A stretch of 64,000 nucleotides of DNA from Filibacter tadaridae (GCF_900609045.1 NZ_UXAV01000042.1:186001-250000); one strand, 5' to 3'. Counted from the stretch's first letter, positions 18,673 through 28,262 are shown. Made by a program: numbers and translations. The notes: generated by a model from the sequence alone, not told the origin.

Positions 18673-18694
18673 CCTACGGTAATGATACCGTAAG
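18673..18694 (-). terminator. weak terminator after lysA unit
   Basis: On the minus strand CTTACGGTA pairs with TACCGTAGG around TCAT, followed by ATTTTC. The T run is short, so readthrough into ribT is possible. Confidence 0.45.
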
Positions 18695-18724
18695 TAATAA
18701 CAGGGCCTTCCTCTTTGCGGTCCT

Positions 18725-18829
18725 TTAGCGTGGGTCGATGACCGGCATGATGAAATACCAGTATACAGCTCCCCATATTACTGCGGCAACAAGGATGAGC
18801 AAGAAAAGGATCAAATTGCGTTTTTTCAT
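18725..18829 (-). CDS. small single-span membrane peptide coupled to lysA
   Basis: A 34-codon frame whose ATG (18829) overlaps the lysA stop as ATGA, with GGCGAGAAG just upstream as a weak ribosome site. The peptide starts MKKRN, has a hydrophobic stretch of about 18 residues (LILFLLILVAAVIWGAVY) and ends IMPVIDPR; positive residues before the span favour an inside N-terminus. Coupling and the clean membrane profile argue for a real gene. I do not recognise it. Confidence 0.6.
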   Translation of the reverse strand: MKKRNLILFLLILVAAVIWGAVYWYFIMPVIDPR

Positions 18830-20154
18830 ATCTTCTCGCCCCATTTCACTTTTTGCAAAGGGATGTCGAGTCGAATGACGTCTTCATACGTTTCTCTGCG
18901 CACGACAAGCTGCTTCTCTCCGTTTTCGCAAAAGACAATTGCAGGTTTTGGCAATCGATTATAATTACTTGCCATTGAGTAGCCATAGGCACCCGTACAA
19001 GTAATAGCTAGTATATCACCATACGTTGTTTTGGCGATATAGGCTTCTTCGATAAGCTTATCACCAGATTCGCAGCATTTCCCTGCAATCGTCACTCTAT
19101 TGGATTGTGGCTCATTCATACGATTGGCAGTGACAGCCGTATATTTCGCCCCGTACAGTGCCGGGCGGATATTATCGGACATTCCACCATCAACCGCAAT
19201 ATATGTACGGACGCCAGGAACTTCTTTCGTACTTCCTACAGTATACAAAGTGGTTCCTGCATCCCCAATAAGTGATCTACCTGGTTCAATCCAGATTTCG
19301 GGAACCGGATAATTATAGTTACGAGTCATTGATAAAACGATTGTTGCCATTTCCTTAACATAAGCCGACGGTTCCAAAGGTTTGTCCTCATCAGTATAAC
19401 GTATTCCGAAACCGCCTCCTAAATTTAAGACGGGACAGACAAAATTATGCATTTCATGCCAAGAAATCATTTTTGACATGAGTGCTTCTGCTGCCAAACG
19501 GAAAGCATCTGATTCAAAAATTTGGGAACCAATATGGCAATGCATGCCCAAAAGCCCAATATAAGGATGATTAAACAGTTGAAGAAATGCTTCATCAGCC
19601 TGTCCATTTTTCAGGTCAAATCCAAACTTCGAGTCCTCTTGACCTGTCGTAATATAATCATGAGTGGATGCTTTGACGCCAGGTGTTACACGAATAAGTA
19701 CATTCATCTTTTCCTTGCGCATCTCTGCAATCTCTTTCACCATTTCAATTTCCGAAAAATTATCGATCACAAGACAGCCGATTTTTTCATCGAAAGCATG
19801 TTGCAACTCTGTGTAGCTTTTATTATTGCCGTGGAAATGAATCCGTTCACGAGGAAAACCAGCCGCAACAGCAGTAAAAAGTTCACCACCAGAGACGACA
19901 TCCAGAGATAAGTCCTCCTGTTGTGCTATTTCATAAATGGCGATAGATGAAAATGCTTTACTTGCATAGGCAACTTGCGATTGAATCCCCATACTTTTAA
20001 ACGTCTCTTTAAAGGCCTTTGCACGTTCGCGGAATAACGCGATATCATAGACGATAAGCGGTGTACCACACGTATGTGCAAGATCGACTGTATCGACGCC
20101 GGCAATTGCCAGATGACCTCTTTCATTAATCGATTGTGTTCCGTAAAGATGCAT
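18826..20154 (-). CDS. lysA: diaminopimelate decarboxylase LysA
   Basis: A 442-residue PLP enzyme of fold type III that turns meso-diaminopimelate into lysine, the last step of lysine synthesis. The PLP lysine is in AYASKAF near residue 65; HFHGNNKS, GMHCHIGSQIF and GGGFGIRY follow, and the cysteine/acid motif CCESGDKL near 353 supplies the second active-site half. A GGGAGGAG site precedes ATG 20154. It follows spoVAF, the same relation as in B. subtilis. No lysine riboswitch is visible in the 66-base gap. Confidence 0.96.
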   Translation of the reverse strand: MHLYGTQSINERGHLAIAGVDTVDLAHTCGTPLIVYDIALFRERAKAFKETFKSMGIQSQVAYASKAFSSIAIYEIAQQEDLSLDVVSGGELFTAVAAGFPRERIHFHGNNKSYTELQHAFDEKIGCLVIDNFSEIEMVKEIAEMRKEKMNVLIRVTPGVKASTHDYITTGQEDSKFGFDLKNGQADEAFLQLFNHPYIGLLGMHCHIGSQIFESDAFRLAAEALMSKMISWHEMHNFVCPVLNLGGGFGIRYTDEDKPLEPSAYVKEMATIVLSMTRNYNYPVPEIWIEPGRSLIGDAGTTLYTVGSTKEVPGVRTYIAVDGGMSDNIRPALYGAKYTAVTANRMNEPQSNRVTIAGKCCESGDKLIEEAYIAKTTYGDILAITCTGAYGYSMASNYNRLPKPAIVFCENGEKQLVVRRETYEDVIRLDIPLQKVKWGEKI

Positions 20155-20220
20155 ATAGCCTACTCCTCCCGAATTATATAACTAAAACTTTATCATAGTC
20201 GGGAGTCAAGTGGCAATGAT

Positions 20221-21669
20221 CTAAGAGACACGGTCACGTTCCGGTGAATCAGTTATATAAGGTCGAGGCGCATCCGCAGTCATTGGAAACCTGATAAGCA
20301 CGCGTGCCATTGCTTTTGGAAAGAATGGAACAGCCGGCCACATATAAGGAACATCCATTGGTTTGAGCGAACATAAATAGTAAAACAGAACTAGCAATGC
20401 GAGGAAAAAGCCTGCCGCGCCAAACAATGCGGTCGACAATAATATTAAAATCCTAAAGACTTTTGTTGTGACACTTAACTCAAAGGATGGAATAGCAAAT
20501 GTCAAAATCGCACTTACAGCTACATATAAAACAACTTCTCCCGAAAATAATCCCACATCAATTGCTACTTGACCGATGACTATAGCCGCAACCAACCCCA
20601 TCGCTGTCGACAACGGCGTAGGGGTATGTATAGCAGCCATTCGCAACACTTCGATACCACCGTCCGCTATCAAAAGTTGCACAAGTAACGGAATATGACC
20701 GACCTCGTTCGGCCCGATATAACTAATGGCGCTCGGTAAGTACTCTAGCCTTGTAGATAACAAATACCAAAATGGCAGTAACAACAAACTCATCGCCGTT
20801 CCAAACAAGCGTACGAATCTAACAGCAGTACCAATTAGTGGAGCTTGCCTATACTCTTCTGCATGTTGAAGATGATGGAACAAAGTAGTCGGCACAAGTA
20901 TAACTGAAGGTGATGTATCAACGATTATGGCAATATGACCTTCCAATAAATGAGCAGCACAAATATCTGGACGCTCTGTAAACCTAGTAAACGGCATCGG
21001 ATGAAAACCTTGTTTAAAAAGAAATTCCTCAATTGATTTATCTGTCATGGTTAGCCCATCCGTACGAATATCATCAAGTCTTTCCCGTATATATTTTAAA
21101 TGTTTCGGACTAGCCGCTCCTTGCATAAAAGCAATAACAATGTCCGTTTTACCTTCTGCGCTTGTCTCATGCATTTCAAATCTCAATTTCTCCGTCCGAA
21201 TTCTTCTTCTTATCAAGGCCGTATTTGTAAGAATATTTTCCGTGAACCCATCTCTTGATCCACGAATTACTTTTTCGTTATCTGGTTCTTCTGGTTGTCT
21301 ACCGGGGTACGAACGAACATCAATCGTAAATGCATAACCTTCTGGCGTTATAAACGCCGCTACCCCGCTTAATATAGACTTCAGTAATACTTCCTTATCT
21401 TCAACTGGCTCTACAGCATGGTACGGGAAATAGGAGAGGAACCTATCGGCCCCGTCCCCCTCATTTTCCGGTGGTTCATTTCTCCACTGCATTTCTGTCA
21501 ATAATGTTGTAATTACATCCCCGTCAACAAGCCCATTCATATACAAAAACAAAGTGGGCATATCCCATAAATGCAGTAATCTGGCAACAGAGTCGAATGA
21601 CTCTTCTTTGCCAAATAAGGCATAGAACCATTCTTCTCCTTCTTCCCTAGATTGGAATAACCTTTTCAT
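20221..21669 (-). CDS. spoVAF: spore protein SpoVAF (GerA family)
   Basis: A 482-residue protein of the GerA/SpoVAF family. A soluble N-terminal region of about 240 residues with VIAFMQGAASPKHLKYIRERL and the conserved DTSPSVILVPTTLFHHLQ is followed by five or so membrane spans to residue 450, with IGPNEVGHIPLLVQLLIADGG-type loops. SpoVAF acts in the inner spore membrane during germination. It begins four bases after sigF, so spoVAA-E, which normally intervene, are missing here. Expression probably depends on readthrough from the sigF operon or a forespore promoter not identified. Confidence 0.9.
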   Translation of the reverse strand: MKRLFQSREEGEEWFYALFGKEESFDSVARLLHLWDMPTLFLYMNGLVDGDVITTLLTEMQWRNEPPENEGDGADRFLSYFPYHAVEPVEDKEVLLKSILSGVAAFITPEGYAFTIDVRSYPGRQPEEPDNEKVIRGSRDGFTENILTNTALIRRRIRTEKLRFEMHETSAEGKTDIVIAFMQGAASPKHLKYIRERLDDIRTDGLTMTDKSIEEFLFKQGFHPMPFTRFTERPDICAAHLLEGHIAIIVDTSPSVILVPTTLFHHLQHAEEYRQAPLIGTAVRFVRLFGTAMSLLLLPFWYLLSTRLEYLPSAISYIGPNEVGHIPLLVQLLIADGGIEVLRMAAIHTPTPLSTAMGLVAAIVIGQVAIDVGLFSGEVVLYVAVSAILTFAIPSFELSVTTKVFRILILLSTALFGAAGFFLALLVLFYYLCSLKPMDVPYMWPAVPFFPKAMARVLIRFPMTADAPRPYITDSPERDRVS

Positions 21670-21673
21670 TGTT

Positions 21674-22462
21674 TTAATCCGTCCTCACTTTTACCAAACT
21701 TTCTTCAGCATTCGCACCCATCCATGTTTTTAGCTGAGCAAGAATTTTCTTCTCGAGTCGTGATACTTGTACTTGTGAAATACCTATCCGTTCGGCGATG
21801 TCACTTTGTGTACAATCTAAATAATAACGCATGTAAATAATGGTTTGATCACGCTTATTCAATTTCGAAACAACATCCCTAAGCGGGATATGATCGAATA
21901 CCCGTTCAGATCTATCATCACGGAGTTGGTCCATCAATGTTAGGCTATCCCCTTCACTTTCATACAGCTTTTCATGAAGTGAAGCTGGGTCTCGTAATGC
22001 ATCTGATGCAAGAATTATTTCATCCACTGTCACTTCTAAAACAGCCGCAACTTCGGAAATAGATGGTGATTTACCATGCTTTTTAATATAGTCGTCCGTT
22101 GCATGACGGATTTTGAAACTGAGTTCCCGAATGGATCTACTCACTTTAACCATTCCGTCATCTCTTAAAAATCGTTGGATTTCACCAACAATCATCGGCA
22201 CCGCATAGGTGGAAAATTTCACCTCGTACGATAGATCGAATTTATCGATTGATTTCATAAGGCCGATACAGCCGATTTGGAACAAGTCCTCGGTGTCTGC
22301 ACCACGAGATGCAAAACGTTGGACGATGGACCACACAAGTCGTGTATTACCTTCAACCATCATCCTTCTTGCTTCTTTATCGCCTTCTTGTGAAACTTTT
22401 ATGAGTTCCCTCATCGTCTCCTGGGACAACAAAGCGTGTTTATTATCAACAGATGTGTCCAT
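21674..22462 (-). CDS. sigF: forespore sigma factor SigF
   Basis: A 262-residue sigma-70 family factor. Region 2 contains DLFQIGCIGLMKSIDKFD and FSTYAVPMIVGEIQRFLRDD; region 4 carries YYLDCTQSDIAERIGISQVQVSRLEK. It is the first compartment-specific sporulation sigma factor, held by SpoIIAB until SpoIIAA frees it. GAGGTGACCT precedes ATG 22462, three bases after spoIIAB. Confidence 0.97.
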   Translation of the reverse strand: MDTSVDNKHALLSQETMRELIKVSQEGDKEARRMMVEGNTRLVWSIVQRFASRGADTEDLFQIGCIGLMKSIDKFDLSYEVKFSTYAVPMIVGEIQRFLRDDGMVKVSRSIRELSFKIRHATDDYIKKHGKSPSISEVAAVLEVTVDEIILASDALRDPASLHEKLYESEGDSLTLMDQLRDDRSERVFDHIPLRDVVSKLNKRDQTIIYMRYYLDCTQSDIAERIGISQVQVSRLEKKILAQLKTWMGANAEESLVKVRTD

Positions 22463-22465
22463 AGG

Positions 22466-22912
22466 TCACCTCATTCTGCTAGTTTCCGTGACCGGAGAAA
22501 ACGTTTTTTCAAACTTAACAACCGTTCCTCTTCCTATGACGGATTCGACAGAAAGTCTGTCGGAAAAGCTTTCCATTATTGTGAACCCCATACCTGACCG
22601 TTCCATGAACGGGCGTGTTGTGAACATTGGTTCCATCGCTTGTTCAATGTCAAAAATACCTGCGCCTTCATCGGATATCGTCATTGACACTTTGTTATCA
22701 TCAATTACTGCATGTAATGTCACTTGACTTTTTCCATCACATTCATAACCATGAATGATTGCATTTGTCACTGCTTCTGACACAATTGTTTTAAATTCTG
22801 AAATTTCCTCAATTGTCGGATCAAGCGGTGTGATGAAACAAGTCATCGCCATTCTTGCTAGTGCCTCATTTTCTTCAATCGCGACGAATGATAACGTCAT
22901 TTCATTTTTCAT
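22466..22912 (-). CDS. spoIIAB: anti-sigma F factor SpoIIAB
   Basis: A 148-residue GHKL-type kinase. The ATP-binding blocks are EAVTNAIIHGY (N box) near residue 45, DEGAGIFD and the RSGMGFTIM lid near 105. It binds SigF and phosphorylates SpoIIAA on serine. Its start overlaps the end of spoIIAA by 11 bases. Confidence 0.97.
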   Translation of the reverse strand: MKNEMTLSFVAIEENEALARMAMTCFITPLDPTIEEISEFKTIVSEAVTNAIIHGYECDGKSQVTLHAVIDDNKVSMTISDEGAGIFDIEQAMEPMFTTRPFMERSGMGFTIMESFSDRLSVESVIGRGTVVKFEKTFSPVTETSRMR

Positions 22913-23255
22913 GTAAGACCCCTCCGATTTCCCCGATCGCCTGATCGACCGTACAACGTCTGATATTCGACCCCAGACCGGAAAAATTGAATATTTTTTC
23001 CATTGTTGAGGACGGATTCAAAATGAGTGTCTCCCCGTCCACTGGTACTAGATCACGCATTCTGCCTAAAATGAGGCCAATGCCTGCACTGTCCATGAAA
23101 CCGAGTCCTTCCAGATTCCAAATTACAGATCGTACTTGTCCTGAAAAAATGGATGAAGAAATATGGGTACGGATTCGATTCGCCTCATGATTGTCCAGTT
23201 CCCCTCGCAGTGTCGCAATTAAAATCCCATTGTCAATAATTTCAATATCAGCCAT
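22902..23255 (-). CDS. spoIIAA: anti-anti-sigma factor SpoIIAA
   Basis: A 117-residue STAS protein. The phosphorylated serine lies in FMDSAGIGLILGR, the standard site, near residue 57. Unphosphorylated SpoIIAA displaces SigF from SpoIIAB. I start at ATG 23255, behind a strong AAGGAGGGG, rather than at the open frame start 23318. It opens the spoIIA operon; dacF, the usual upstream gene, is absent. Confidence 0.95.
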   Translation of the reverse strand: MADIEIIDNGILIATLRGELDNHEANRIRTHISSSIFSGQVRSVIWNLEGLGFMDSAGIGLILGRMRDLVPVDGETLILNPSSTMEKIFNFSGLGSNIRRCTVDQAIGEIGGVLHEK

Positions 23256-23278
23256 GCTGAACCCCTCCTTCATGCTGA

Positions 23279-23308
23279 ATATTCCATACCGGAAGGAAGG
23301 AACCCTTT
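23279..23308 (-). promoter_or_regulatory. candidate sigma-H promoter of the spoIIA operon
   Basis: On the minus strand AAAGGGTTC (-35 like RNAGGAWWW) and ATGGAATAT (-10 like RNNGAATWW) are separated by 12 bases and end about 24 bases before spoIIAA. The spoIIA operon of B. subtilis is transcribed by sigma-H with Spo0A. Confidence 0.45.
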
Positions 23309-23465
23309 TAGTTGACAAAACTAGTCACCAATAGCGTAAAGGTCTTAGATTTCGACAATGCCTGGCTCTAGTAAAAGTATGTACGTCTTTTTTGCAATTT
23401 ACACATCCAATTTAAATTAATATAGAAAGTGAGAGCGCAATCATGCCGCCTTGTGTTTTCCCATC

Positions 23466-23515
23466 AAAAAAAGCTATCTCATCAACCGTTTTTAACGGAG
23501 AATAAGATAGCTTTC
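23466..23515 (-). terminator. terminator after pdp
   Basis: On the minus strand AAAGCTATCTTAT and ATGAGATAGCTTT pair, with CCGTT/ACGG inside, followed by TTTTTTG. It ends the deoB-pdp transcript before the spoIIA promoter. Confidence 0.85.
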
Positions 23516-23528
23516 GTCTAAATTTACT

Positions 23529-24836
23529 TCATTCAGTAATCATTTCACCTATAAGTTGAGGACTTTTTACTGCTTGATCGGCAATGGTTATATGCTGTTG
23601 AATGATCGAAGTCGAACGTTCCACATTAGTAGAATTTGAATGGATAATAGCAAGCGGTTCACCCACTTGAACTTTATCTCCAATTTTCTTTTTCAGCACG
23701 ATACCCACCGCTAAATCAATTTCGTCTTCTTTAGTGGCCCTACCCGCTCCGAGCAGCATTGCAGCTACACCTATATCATCCGCTTCCATCTGCGTTATGT
23801 AGCCAGCTGTAAGCGCAGGGACTTCGACTTTGAATGCTGCAACAGGCAATAAGGAGGGGTTGTGAATTATGGCGGCATTACCGCCTTGTGCTTTAATCAA
23901 TTGACCAAATAATTCAAGTGCCGTACCATCTGCGATAACAGCTAAGAGCTTGTCGCGAGCCTCTTCAAGCGACTTCGCTTTTCCACCTGCCATGACCATT
24001 TTACTACCAAGTACGAGACAGAGCTCCGTTAAATCTTCAGGACCATTACCTTTTAATGTTTCAATTGCTTCAATAACCTCGAGCGAGTTTCCAATCGCAA
24101 AGCCAAGTGGCTGACTCATATCCGAAATAACCGCCATTGTATTTCTGCCGACTTGTCTGCCAATGGCAACCATTGACTTAGCCAGTGCTTTCGCATCAGC
24201 CTCCGTTTTCATGAACGCACCGTCACCCGTTTTGACATCCAAGACGATAGCATTTGCACCAGCTGCAATCTTTTTGCTCATAATTGAACTAGCGATAAGT
24301 GGGATGCTATTGACGGTTGCTGTGACGTCGCGCAGGGCGTACAATTTTTTATCTGCCGGTGTCAAATTACCACTTTGACCAATTACAGCAAGTTTTAAAT
24401 CGTTTACTTGTTTCACAAATTGTTGTTCTGTCAATTCAATATGGAATCCCTCAATTGCTTCCAGTTTATCGAGTGTTCCACCTGTGTGACCAAGACCTCG
24501 TCCACTCATTTTCGCAACAGGGACGCCACATGCTGCGACGAGGGGGATTAGAACGAGACTAGTCGTATCCCCTACGCCGCCTGTCGAATGCTTATCGACT
24601 TTTATGCCTTCGATTGCTGACAAATCGATTTGGTCCCCTGATTCAACCATTGCCATCGTCAGGTATGCTTGTTCTTTTGCTGTCATACCTTTAAAATAGA
24701 TTGCCATCAAAAAAGCGCTTGCCTGATAATCCGGTATGGAACCATTCGTATAATCCGTTATGAAAAAAGTGATTTCTTCTTTTGATAGTTCCTCGCCATC
24801 CCGTTTTTTTTCAATTATGTCAACCATTCTGAACAT
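23529..24836 (-). CDS. pdp: pyrimidine-nucleoside phosphorylase Pdp
   Basis: A 435-residue nucleoside phosphorylase family II enzyme that splits uridine, thymidine and deoxyuridine with phosphate. The signature [16 protein letters not shown] near residue 108 and [10 protein letters not shown] near 80 hold the phosphate and nucleoside sites. I choose ATG 24836, eight bases after AAAGGGG; a GTG at 24845 touches that site. It follows deoB by 14 bases, giving a nucleoside salvage pair together with nupC further on. Confidence 0.94.
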   Translation of the reverse strand: MFRMVDIIEKKRDGEELSKEEITFFITDYTNGSIPDYQASAFLMAIYFKGMTAKEQAYLTMAMVESGDQIDLSAIEGIKVDKHSTGGVGDTTSLVLIPLVAACGVPVAKMSGRGLGHTGGTLDKLEAIEGFHIELTEQQFVKQVNDLKLAVIGQSGNLTPADKKLYALRDVTATVNSIPLIASSIMSKKIAAGANAIVLDVKTGDGAFMKTEADAKALAKSMVAIGRQVGRNTMAVISDMSQPLGFAIGNSLEVIEAIETLKGNGPEDLTELCLVLGSKMVMAGGKAKSLEEARDKLLAVIADGTALELFGQLIKAQGGNAAIIHNPSLLPVAAFKVEVPALTAGYITQMEADDIGVAAMLLGAGRATKEDEIDLAVGIVLKKKIGDKVQVGEPLAIIHSNSTNVERSTSIIQQHITIADQAVKSPQLIGEMITE

Positions 24837-24850
24837 GAACGTCACCCCTT

Positions 24851-26035
24851 TTATTCTAATAGCGTTAAGAAACTTTTTCCGAATTCAGGTAACCTCACAT
24901 TAAAGTTATCAGCGATTGTTGCGCCAATATCAGAAAATGTCTCATTTTGAGGAAGTGATCCACCTTGTTTGAGAGATGGAGAATAGATGAGTAACGGTAC
25001 ATATTCCCGAGTATGATCGGTTCCCTCGTGAACAGGGTCGTTCCCATGATCGGCAGTAATAATGAGCAAGTCATCCTTGCGGAGTGCGCTCATGATTTCT
25101 ACAAGTCTAACGTCAAACTCTTCAAGGGCATTACCATATCCCAGTGGGTCTCTGCGATGCCCGAATAACGCATCAAAGTCAACAAGATTTGTAAAGCTTA
25201 GGCCATTGAAATCTTTACTCATGACCTCTAACAACTTGTCAACCCCATCCATATTACTTACTGTACGGACTGAATTTGAAATACCTTCACCATTGAAAAT
25301 GTCAGCTATCTTTCCAACTGCAAGAACATCAAAACCATCATCTATGAGTTCATTCATTACCGTGCGGCCAAATGGTTTTAATGCGTAATCGTGACGGTTT
25401 GTCGTACGAGTGAAATCTCCTGGTTGTCCGATGAACGGTCGTGCAATAACACGGCCGACAAGGTATTTCGGCTCCAATGTCAACTCCCGTGCAATTTCAC
25501 AAATCCGGTATTGTTCTTCAATCGGAATGATGTCTTCATGAGCAGCAATTTGCATTACAGGATCTGCTGATGTATAAACGATGATTGCACCTGTTTCCAT
25601 ATGCTCTTTTCCGAGTTCATCGATAATCGCGGTCCCACTTGCGGGTTTATTGCCAATTATTTTTCGACCTATCCGTTTTTCAAGTTCTTCAATCAGTTCA
25701 GATGGGAAACCATTCGGGTACACTTTAAATGGTTTGTTGATGTTAAGACCCATCATTTCCCAATGACCAGTCATCGTATCTTTCCCCACTGATGCTTCTT
25801 GCATTTTAGTGTAATATCCGCTGGGTTCATCTGTAACCGCGATACCTTTTATTTCACTAATATTAGATAAACCGAGTTTCCCCATATTCGGCATTGTTAG
25901 CCCGTTCATTGCGTCTCCAATATGACCTAATGTATTTGCACCTTCATCCCCGAATAGATGAGCGTCAGGTGATTCTCCTATACCGACAGAGTCAAGTACA
26001 ATAAGATGTATGCGTTTGAATTGTTCGTTTCCCAT
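24851..26035 (-). CDS. deoB: phosphopentomutase DeoB
   Basis: A 394-residue alkaline-phosphatase-superfamily enzyme that interconverts ribose or deoxyribose 1- and 5-phosphates. Metal ligands are visible in VLDSVGIG near residue 13, the phosphorylated Thr lies in [10 protein letters not shown] near 87, and DHGNDP and the [11 protein letters not shown] segment lie near 326-340. AGGAGG precedes ATG 26035. It supplies the step after Pdp and purine nucleoside phosphorylase. Confidence 0.96.
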   Translation of the reverse strand: MGNEQFKRIHLIVLDSVGIGESPDAHLFGDEGANTLGHIGDAMNGLTMPNMGKLGLSNISEIKGIAVTDEPSGYYTKMQEASVGKDTMTGHWEMMGLNINKPFKVYPNGFPSELIEELEKRIGRKIIGNKPASGTAIIDELGKEHMETGAIIVYTSADPVMQIAAHEDIIPIEEQYRICEIARELTLEPKYLVGRVIARPFIGQPGDFTRTTNRHDYALKPFGRTVMNELIDDGFDVLAVGKIADIFNGEGISNSVRTVSNMDGVDKLLEVMSKDFNGLSFTNLVDFDALFGHRRDPLGYGNALEEFDVRLVEIMSALRKDDLLIITADHGNDPVHEGTDHTREYVPLLIYSPSLKQGGSLPQNETFSDIGATIADNFNVRLPEFGKSFLTLLE

Positions 26036-26061
26036 TCCAAAATACCTCCTAGTAGTTTTAA

Positions 26062-26961
26062 TTATGCTCTTGGATGAAATTTAACGTACACTTCCTTTAA
26101 TCGAGAACGACTGACGTGTGTGTAAATTTGCGTAGTGGAAATGTCCACATGGCCAAGCATTTCCTGAACAGCCCGTAAGTCTGCTCCATTCTCTATCAGA
26201 TGTGTAGCAAATGAATGGCGTAGGATGTGTGGGGTCAGTTCTTTTTGTATACCCGCCTTAAGTGCATGTGACTTTAATAGTTTCCAACACCCTTGCCTTG
26301 TCAGTCTTGTTCCGCGCATGTTGACAAACAATGCGACGGCGCCTTTTTGTTTTGCGATGAACACGGGACGCGCTTCTTCGATGTAGCGAAGACAGGATTT
26401 AATCGCCTCCCCACCTAAGGGGATAATACGTTCTTTTCCGCCTTTACCAAAAACCCGAACAAAGCCCATCGATAAATGAATGTCATCCATATTAAGACCG
26501 ATTAGTTCGCTGACTCTCATTCCAGTACCATACAAAATTTCAAGTAATGCACGATCCCTAACGCCTTGTGGCTTGGCATGATTCGGTGTGTCAATGAGTC
26601 TGTCCACTTCCGGCATCGTTAACACGCGAGGTAATTTCTGTTCAAGCTTCGGCAGGTCAATATGGACGGTCGGGTCTCCAGTTGTCACCTTGTCACGCAA
26701 CAGGAATCGATGTAAGGAACGGATGGACGATATATGTCTTGATACAGTACGGGCCGACTTACCACCTTCCCGCAAGTAGTTTATATGGTCAAGTATAGCT
26801 GACCGATCGATGGCGTCGATTGTTTCATAACCCATTTTTTCCATATGTCCGATATATTCATTGAGATCCCGTTCATACGATGCAACTGTATTGACCGAAA
26901 GCTGTCTTTCCACTTTTAAAAAGTGTATGTAATCTTCTAGTGCAAAACGAGCGTCCTTCAT
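26062..26961 (-). CDS. xerD: site-specific tyrosine recombinase XerD
   Basis: A 299-residue tyrosine recombinase that with XerC resolves chromosome dimers at dif. The N-terminal SAM-like domain ends near residue 110; catalytic residues are Arg in [12 protein letters not shown], Lys in [18 protein letters not shown], and LGH followed by Tyr in TTQIYTHV. Its place before deoB and after fur equals B. subtilis ripX. ATG 26961 lacks its own strong ribosome site but overlaps the stop of a short upstream frame (ATGA), so it is probably reached by coupling. TTG 26979 is an alternative. Confidence 0.93.
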   Translation of the reverse strand: MKDARFALEDYIHFLKVERQLSVNTVASYERDLNEYIGHMEKMGYETIDAIDRSAILDHINYLREGGKSARTVSRHISSIRSLHRFLLRDKVTTGDPTVHIDLPKLEQKLPRVLTMPEVDRLIDTPNHAKPQGVRDRALLEILYGTGMRVSELIGLNMDDIHLSMGFVRVFGKGGKERIIPLGGEAIKSCLRYIEEARPVFIAKQKGAVALFVNMRGTRLTRQGCWKLLKSHALKAGIQKELTPHILRHSFATHLIENGADLRAVQEMLGHVDISTTQIYTHVSRSRLKEVYVKFHPRA

Positions 26962-27011
26962 ATGATGCGCACAGGGCAATAACCCCTGGAAAGTCTTTGT
27001 GATGAATACAT
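26958..27011 (-). CDS. 17-codon leader ORF coupled to xerD
   Basis: ATG 27011 stands seven bases after a very strong AGGAGGGGGG. The frame encodes [17 protein letters not shown] and its TGA overlaps the xerD ATG. The best ribosome site of the region thus serves this mini-ORF, not xerD directly. It may be a remnant of the yqzK-type gene found here in B. subtilis, or a coupling device. Confidence 0.5.
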   Translation of the reverse strand: MYSSQRLSRGYCPVRII

Positions 27012-27088
27012 ACCCTTTCCCCCCTCCTGTTCAAGGATTCATATACATTTCGAACGACAAAAGGGACAGCACCATGCTATCCCTCGTT

Positions 27089-27547
27089 TCAAACCTCACC
27101 ATCTTCAACGTCCGGTTTACAACGTTTGCATATACCGTGAAACGTTAGCCAATGGTCTTTAATCTTAAACTGAAAACGACTTTCGACGATTTTTTCAACA
27201 TCGCCAAGTAAATCGTCTTGAATTTCATCTACAGTTCCACATTCGATACAAATAAGATGATGGTGGAAATGTGCGGCCCCTTCTTGGCGCAAATCATACC
27301 TGGATACACCATCTCCAAAATTGATTTTATCGACCACTTTAAGATCCGTTAGCAATTCCAACGTACGGTAAACTGTAGCAAGCCCGATTTCCGGTGCTTT
27401 TTCTTTAACTAGTAAAAATACATCTTCCGCACTTAGATGGTCTTCCTCGTGCTCAAGGAGGACCAAAACCGTCGCTTCACGCTGAGGCGTCAACTTGTAG
27501 CTGGCCCCGTGCAATTGTTTTTTTATCCGATCGATCCGGCTTTCCAT
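27089..27547 (-). CDS. fur: ferric uptake regulator Fur
   Basis: A 152-residue Fur repressor, nearly identical in its first half to B. subtilis Fur (MESRIDRIKKQLHGASYKLTPQ in part). The winged helix ends near residue 85; the metal site HFHHHLICIECG near 93 and the second zinc pair CKRC near 138 are complete. It represses iron uptake genes when Fe2+ is bound. Located between spoIIM-position gene and xerD as in B. subtilis. Confidence 0.96.
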   Translation of the reverse strand: MESRIDRIKKQLHGASYKLTPQREATVLVLLEHEEDHLSAEDVFLLVKEKAPEIGLATVYRTLELLTDLKVVDKINFGDGVSRYDLRQEGAAHFHHHLICIECGTVDEIQDDLLGDVEKIVESRFQFKIKDHWLTFHGICKRCKPDVEDGEV

Positions 27548-27641
27548 ACGACGCCCCCCTCAAACTGACTCCATTATATCAAATGGTCTTTCGGGATGAC
27601 AACTTAAAGGAAATATAAGTGCGATGAAACAAACTCATAAT

Positions 27642-28157
27642 CTACTTGAGGATGGAATAGTAGATGATCATCTCGACAGCAAGCACGATTGAAGACAATA
27701 CAATAAGTACCGGCAACGCCCTTCGATTCCTCTTTTTATCCGTTGTTTTCCGCATAAAATACGGAGGTCTTAATATCACACAGTATAAAAGAAACAAAAA
27801 GCATGAAAGTAGTTGGAACGGAAACCACCAAACTGTATAATCGATCATTGTCGATCCCGAACTGAGCAAGTACGATGAAGATAAGCCGAAAAACACACTT
27901 TTGACAGCGCCAAGAAATAAGACAAGAAACCGCGTATACCGAAAAGATGTAAATGCATAGGCAACAATAAAAAAGAGAAACGTCGTCCCAATTGGTTTGA
28001 TAAATCCAGTTTCATGTCCATGAATGACACGGCCATCATAGAAATTTATCAACTTTTCCATCGCAGTTGTTGGCATTTCCCGGAATAGCAGTGCACCACC
28101 AATATATCCGACTGCTAGAATGACGAATAAGTGAATGAATGATAAGGATCGGACCAA
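27642..28157 (-). CDS. membrane protein at the spoIIM locus (divergent SpoIIM-like)
   Basis: A polytopic protein of about 171 residues with five hydrophobic segments (near 6-26, 57-75, 80-103, 110-130 and 148-168). It sits between fur and nudF, where B. subtilis has spoIIM, whose product helps degrade septal peptidoglycan during engulfment. Length (171 against about 214) and sequence are too divergent for me to confirm that identity. TTG 28157 is eight bases from GGAGG; an in-frame GTG at 28166 touches the site. Confidence 0.55.
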   Translation of the reverse strand: MVRSLSFIHLFVILAVGYIGGALLFREMPTTAMEKLINFYDGRVIHGHETGFIKPIGTTFLFFIVAYAFTSFRYTRFLVLFLGAVKSVFFGLSSSYLLSSGSTMIDYTVWWFPFQLLSCFLFLLYCVILRPPYFMRKTTDKKRNRRALPVLIVLSSIVLAVEMIIYYSILK

Positions 28158-28174
28158 AGCCTGCACCTCCGCAT

Positions 28175-28236
28175 AGTTTGTCCCGCATTAGCGGGCAGTA
28201 AGAACTTCACTGATTGAGAAGTTTCACTTTACATAC
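28175..28236. repeat. dispersed repeat, short internally deleted copy
   Basis: The stretch begins AGTTTGTCCCGCATTAGCGG and continues GCAGTAAGA, then CACTGATTGAGAAGTTTCAC. Both ends match the two ends of the 220-base element at 50230-50447 (reverse strand) with a few substitutions, while the middle is missing. It contains the small palindrome CCCGCATTAGCGGG. Confidence 0.7.
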
Positions 28237-28262
28237 TCTATGCTTGTCCGGTTCGATTTAGG

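Noticed and set aside
20155-20220. Possible lysine riboswitch before lysA
   Set aside because: The gap is only 66 bases and shows none of the L-box conserved segments.
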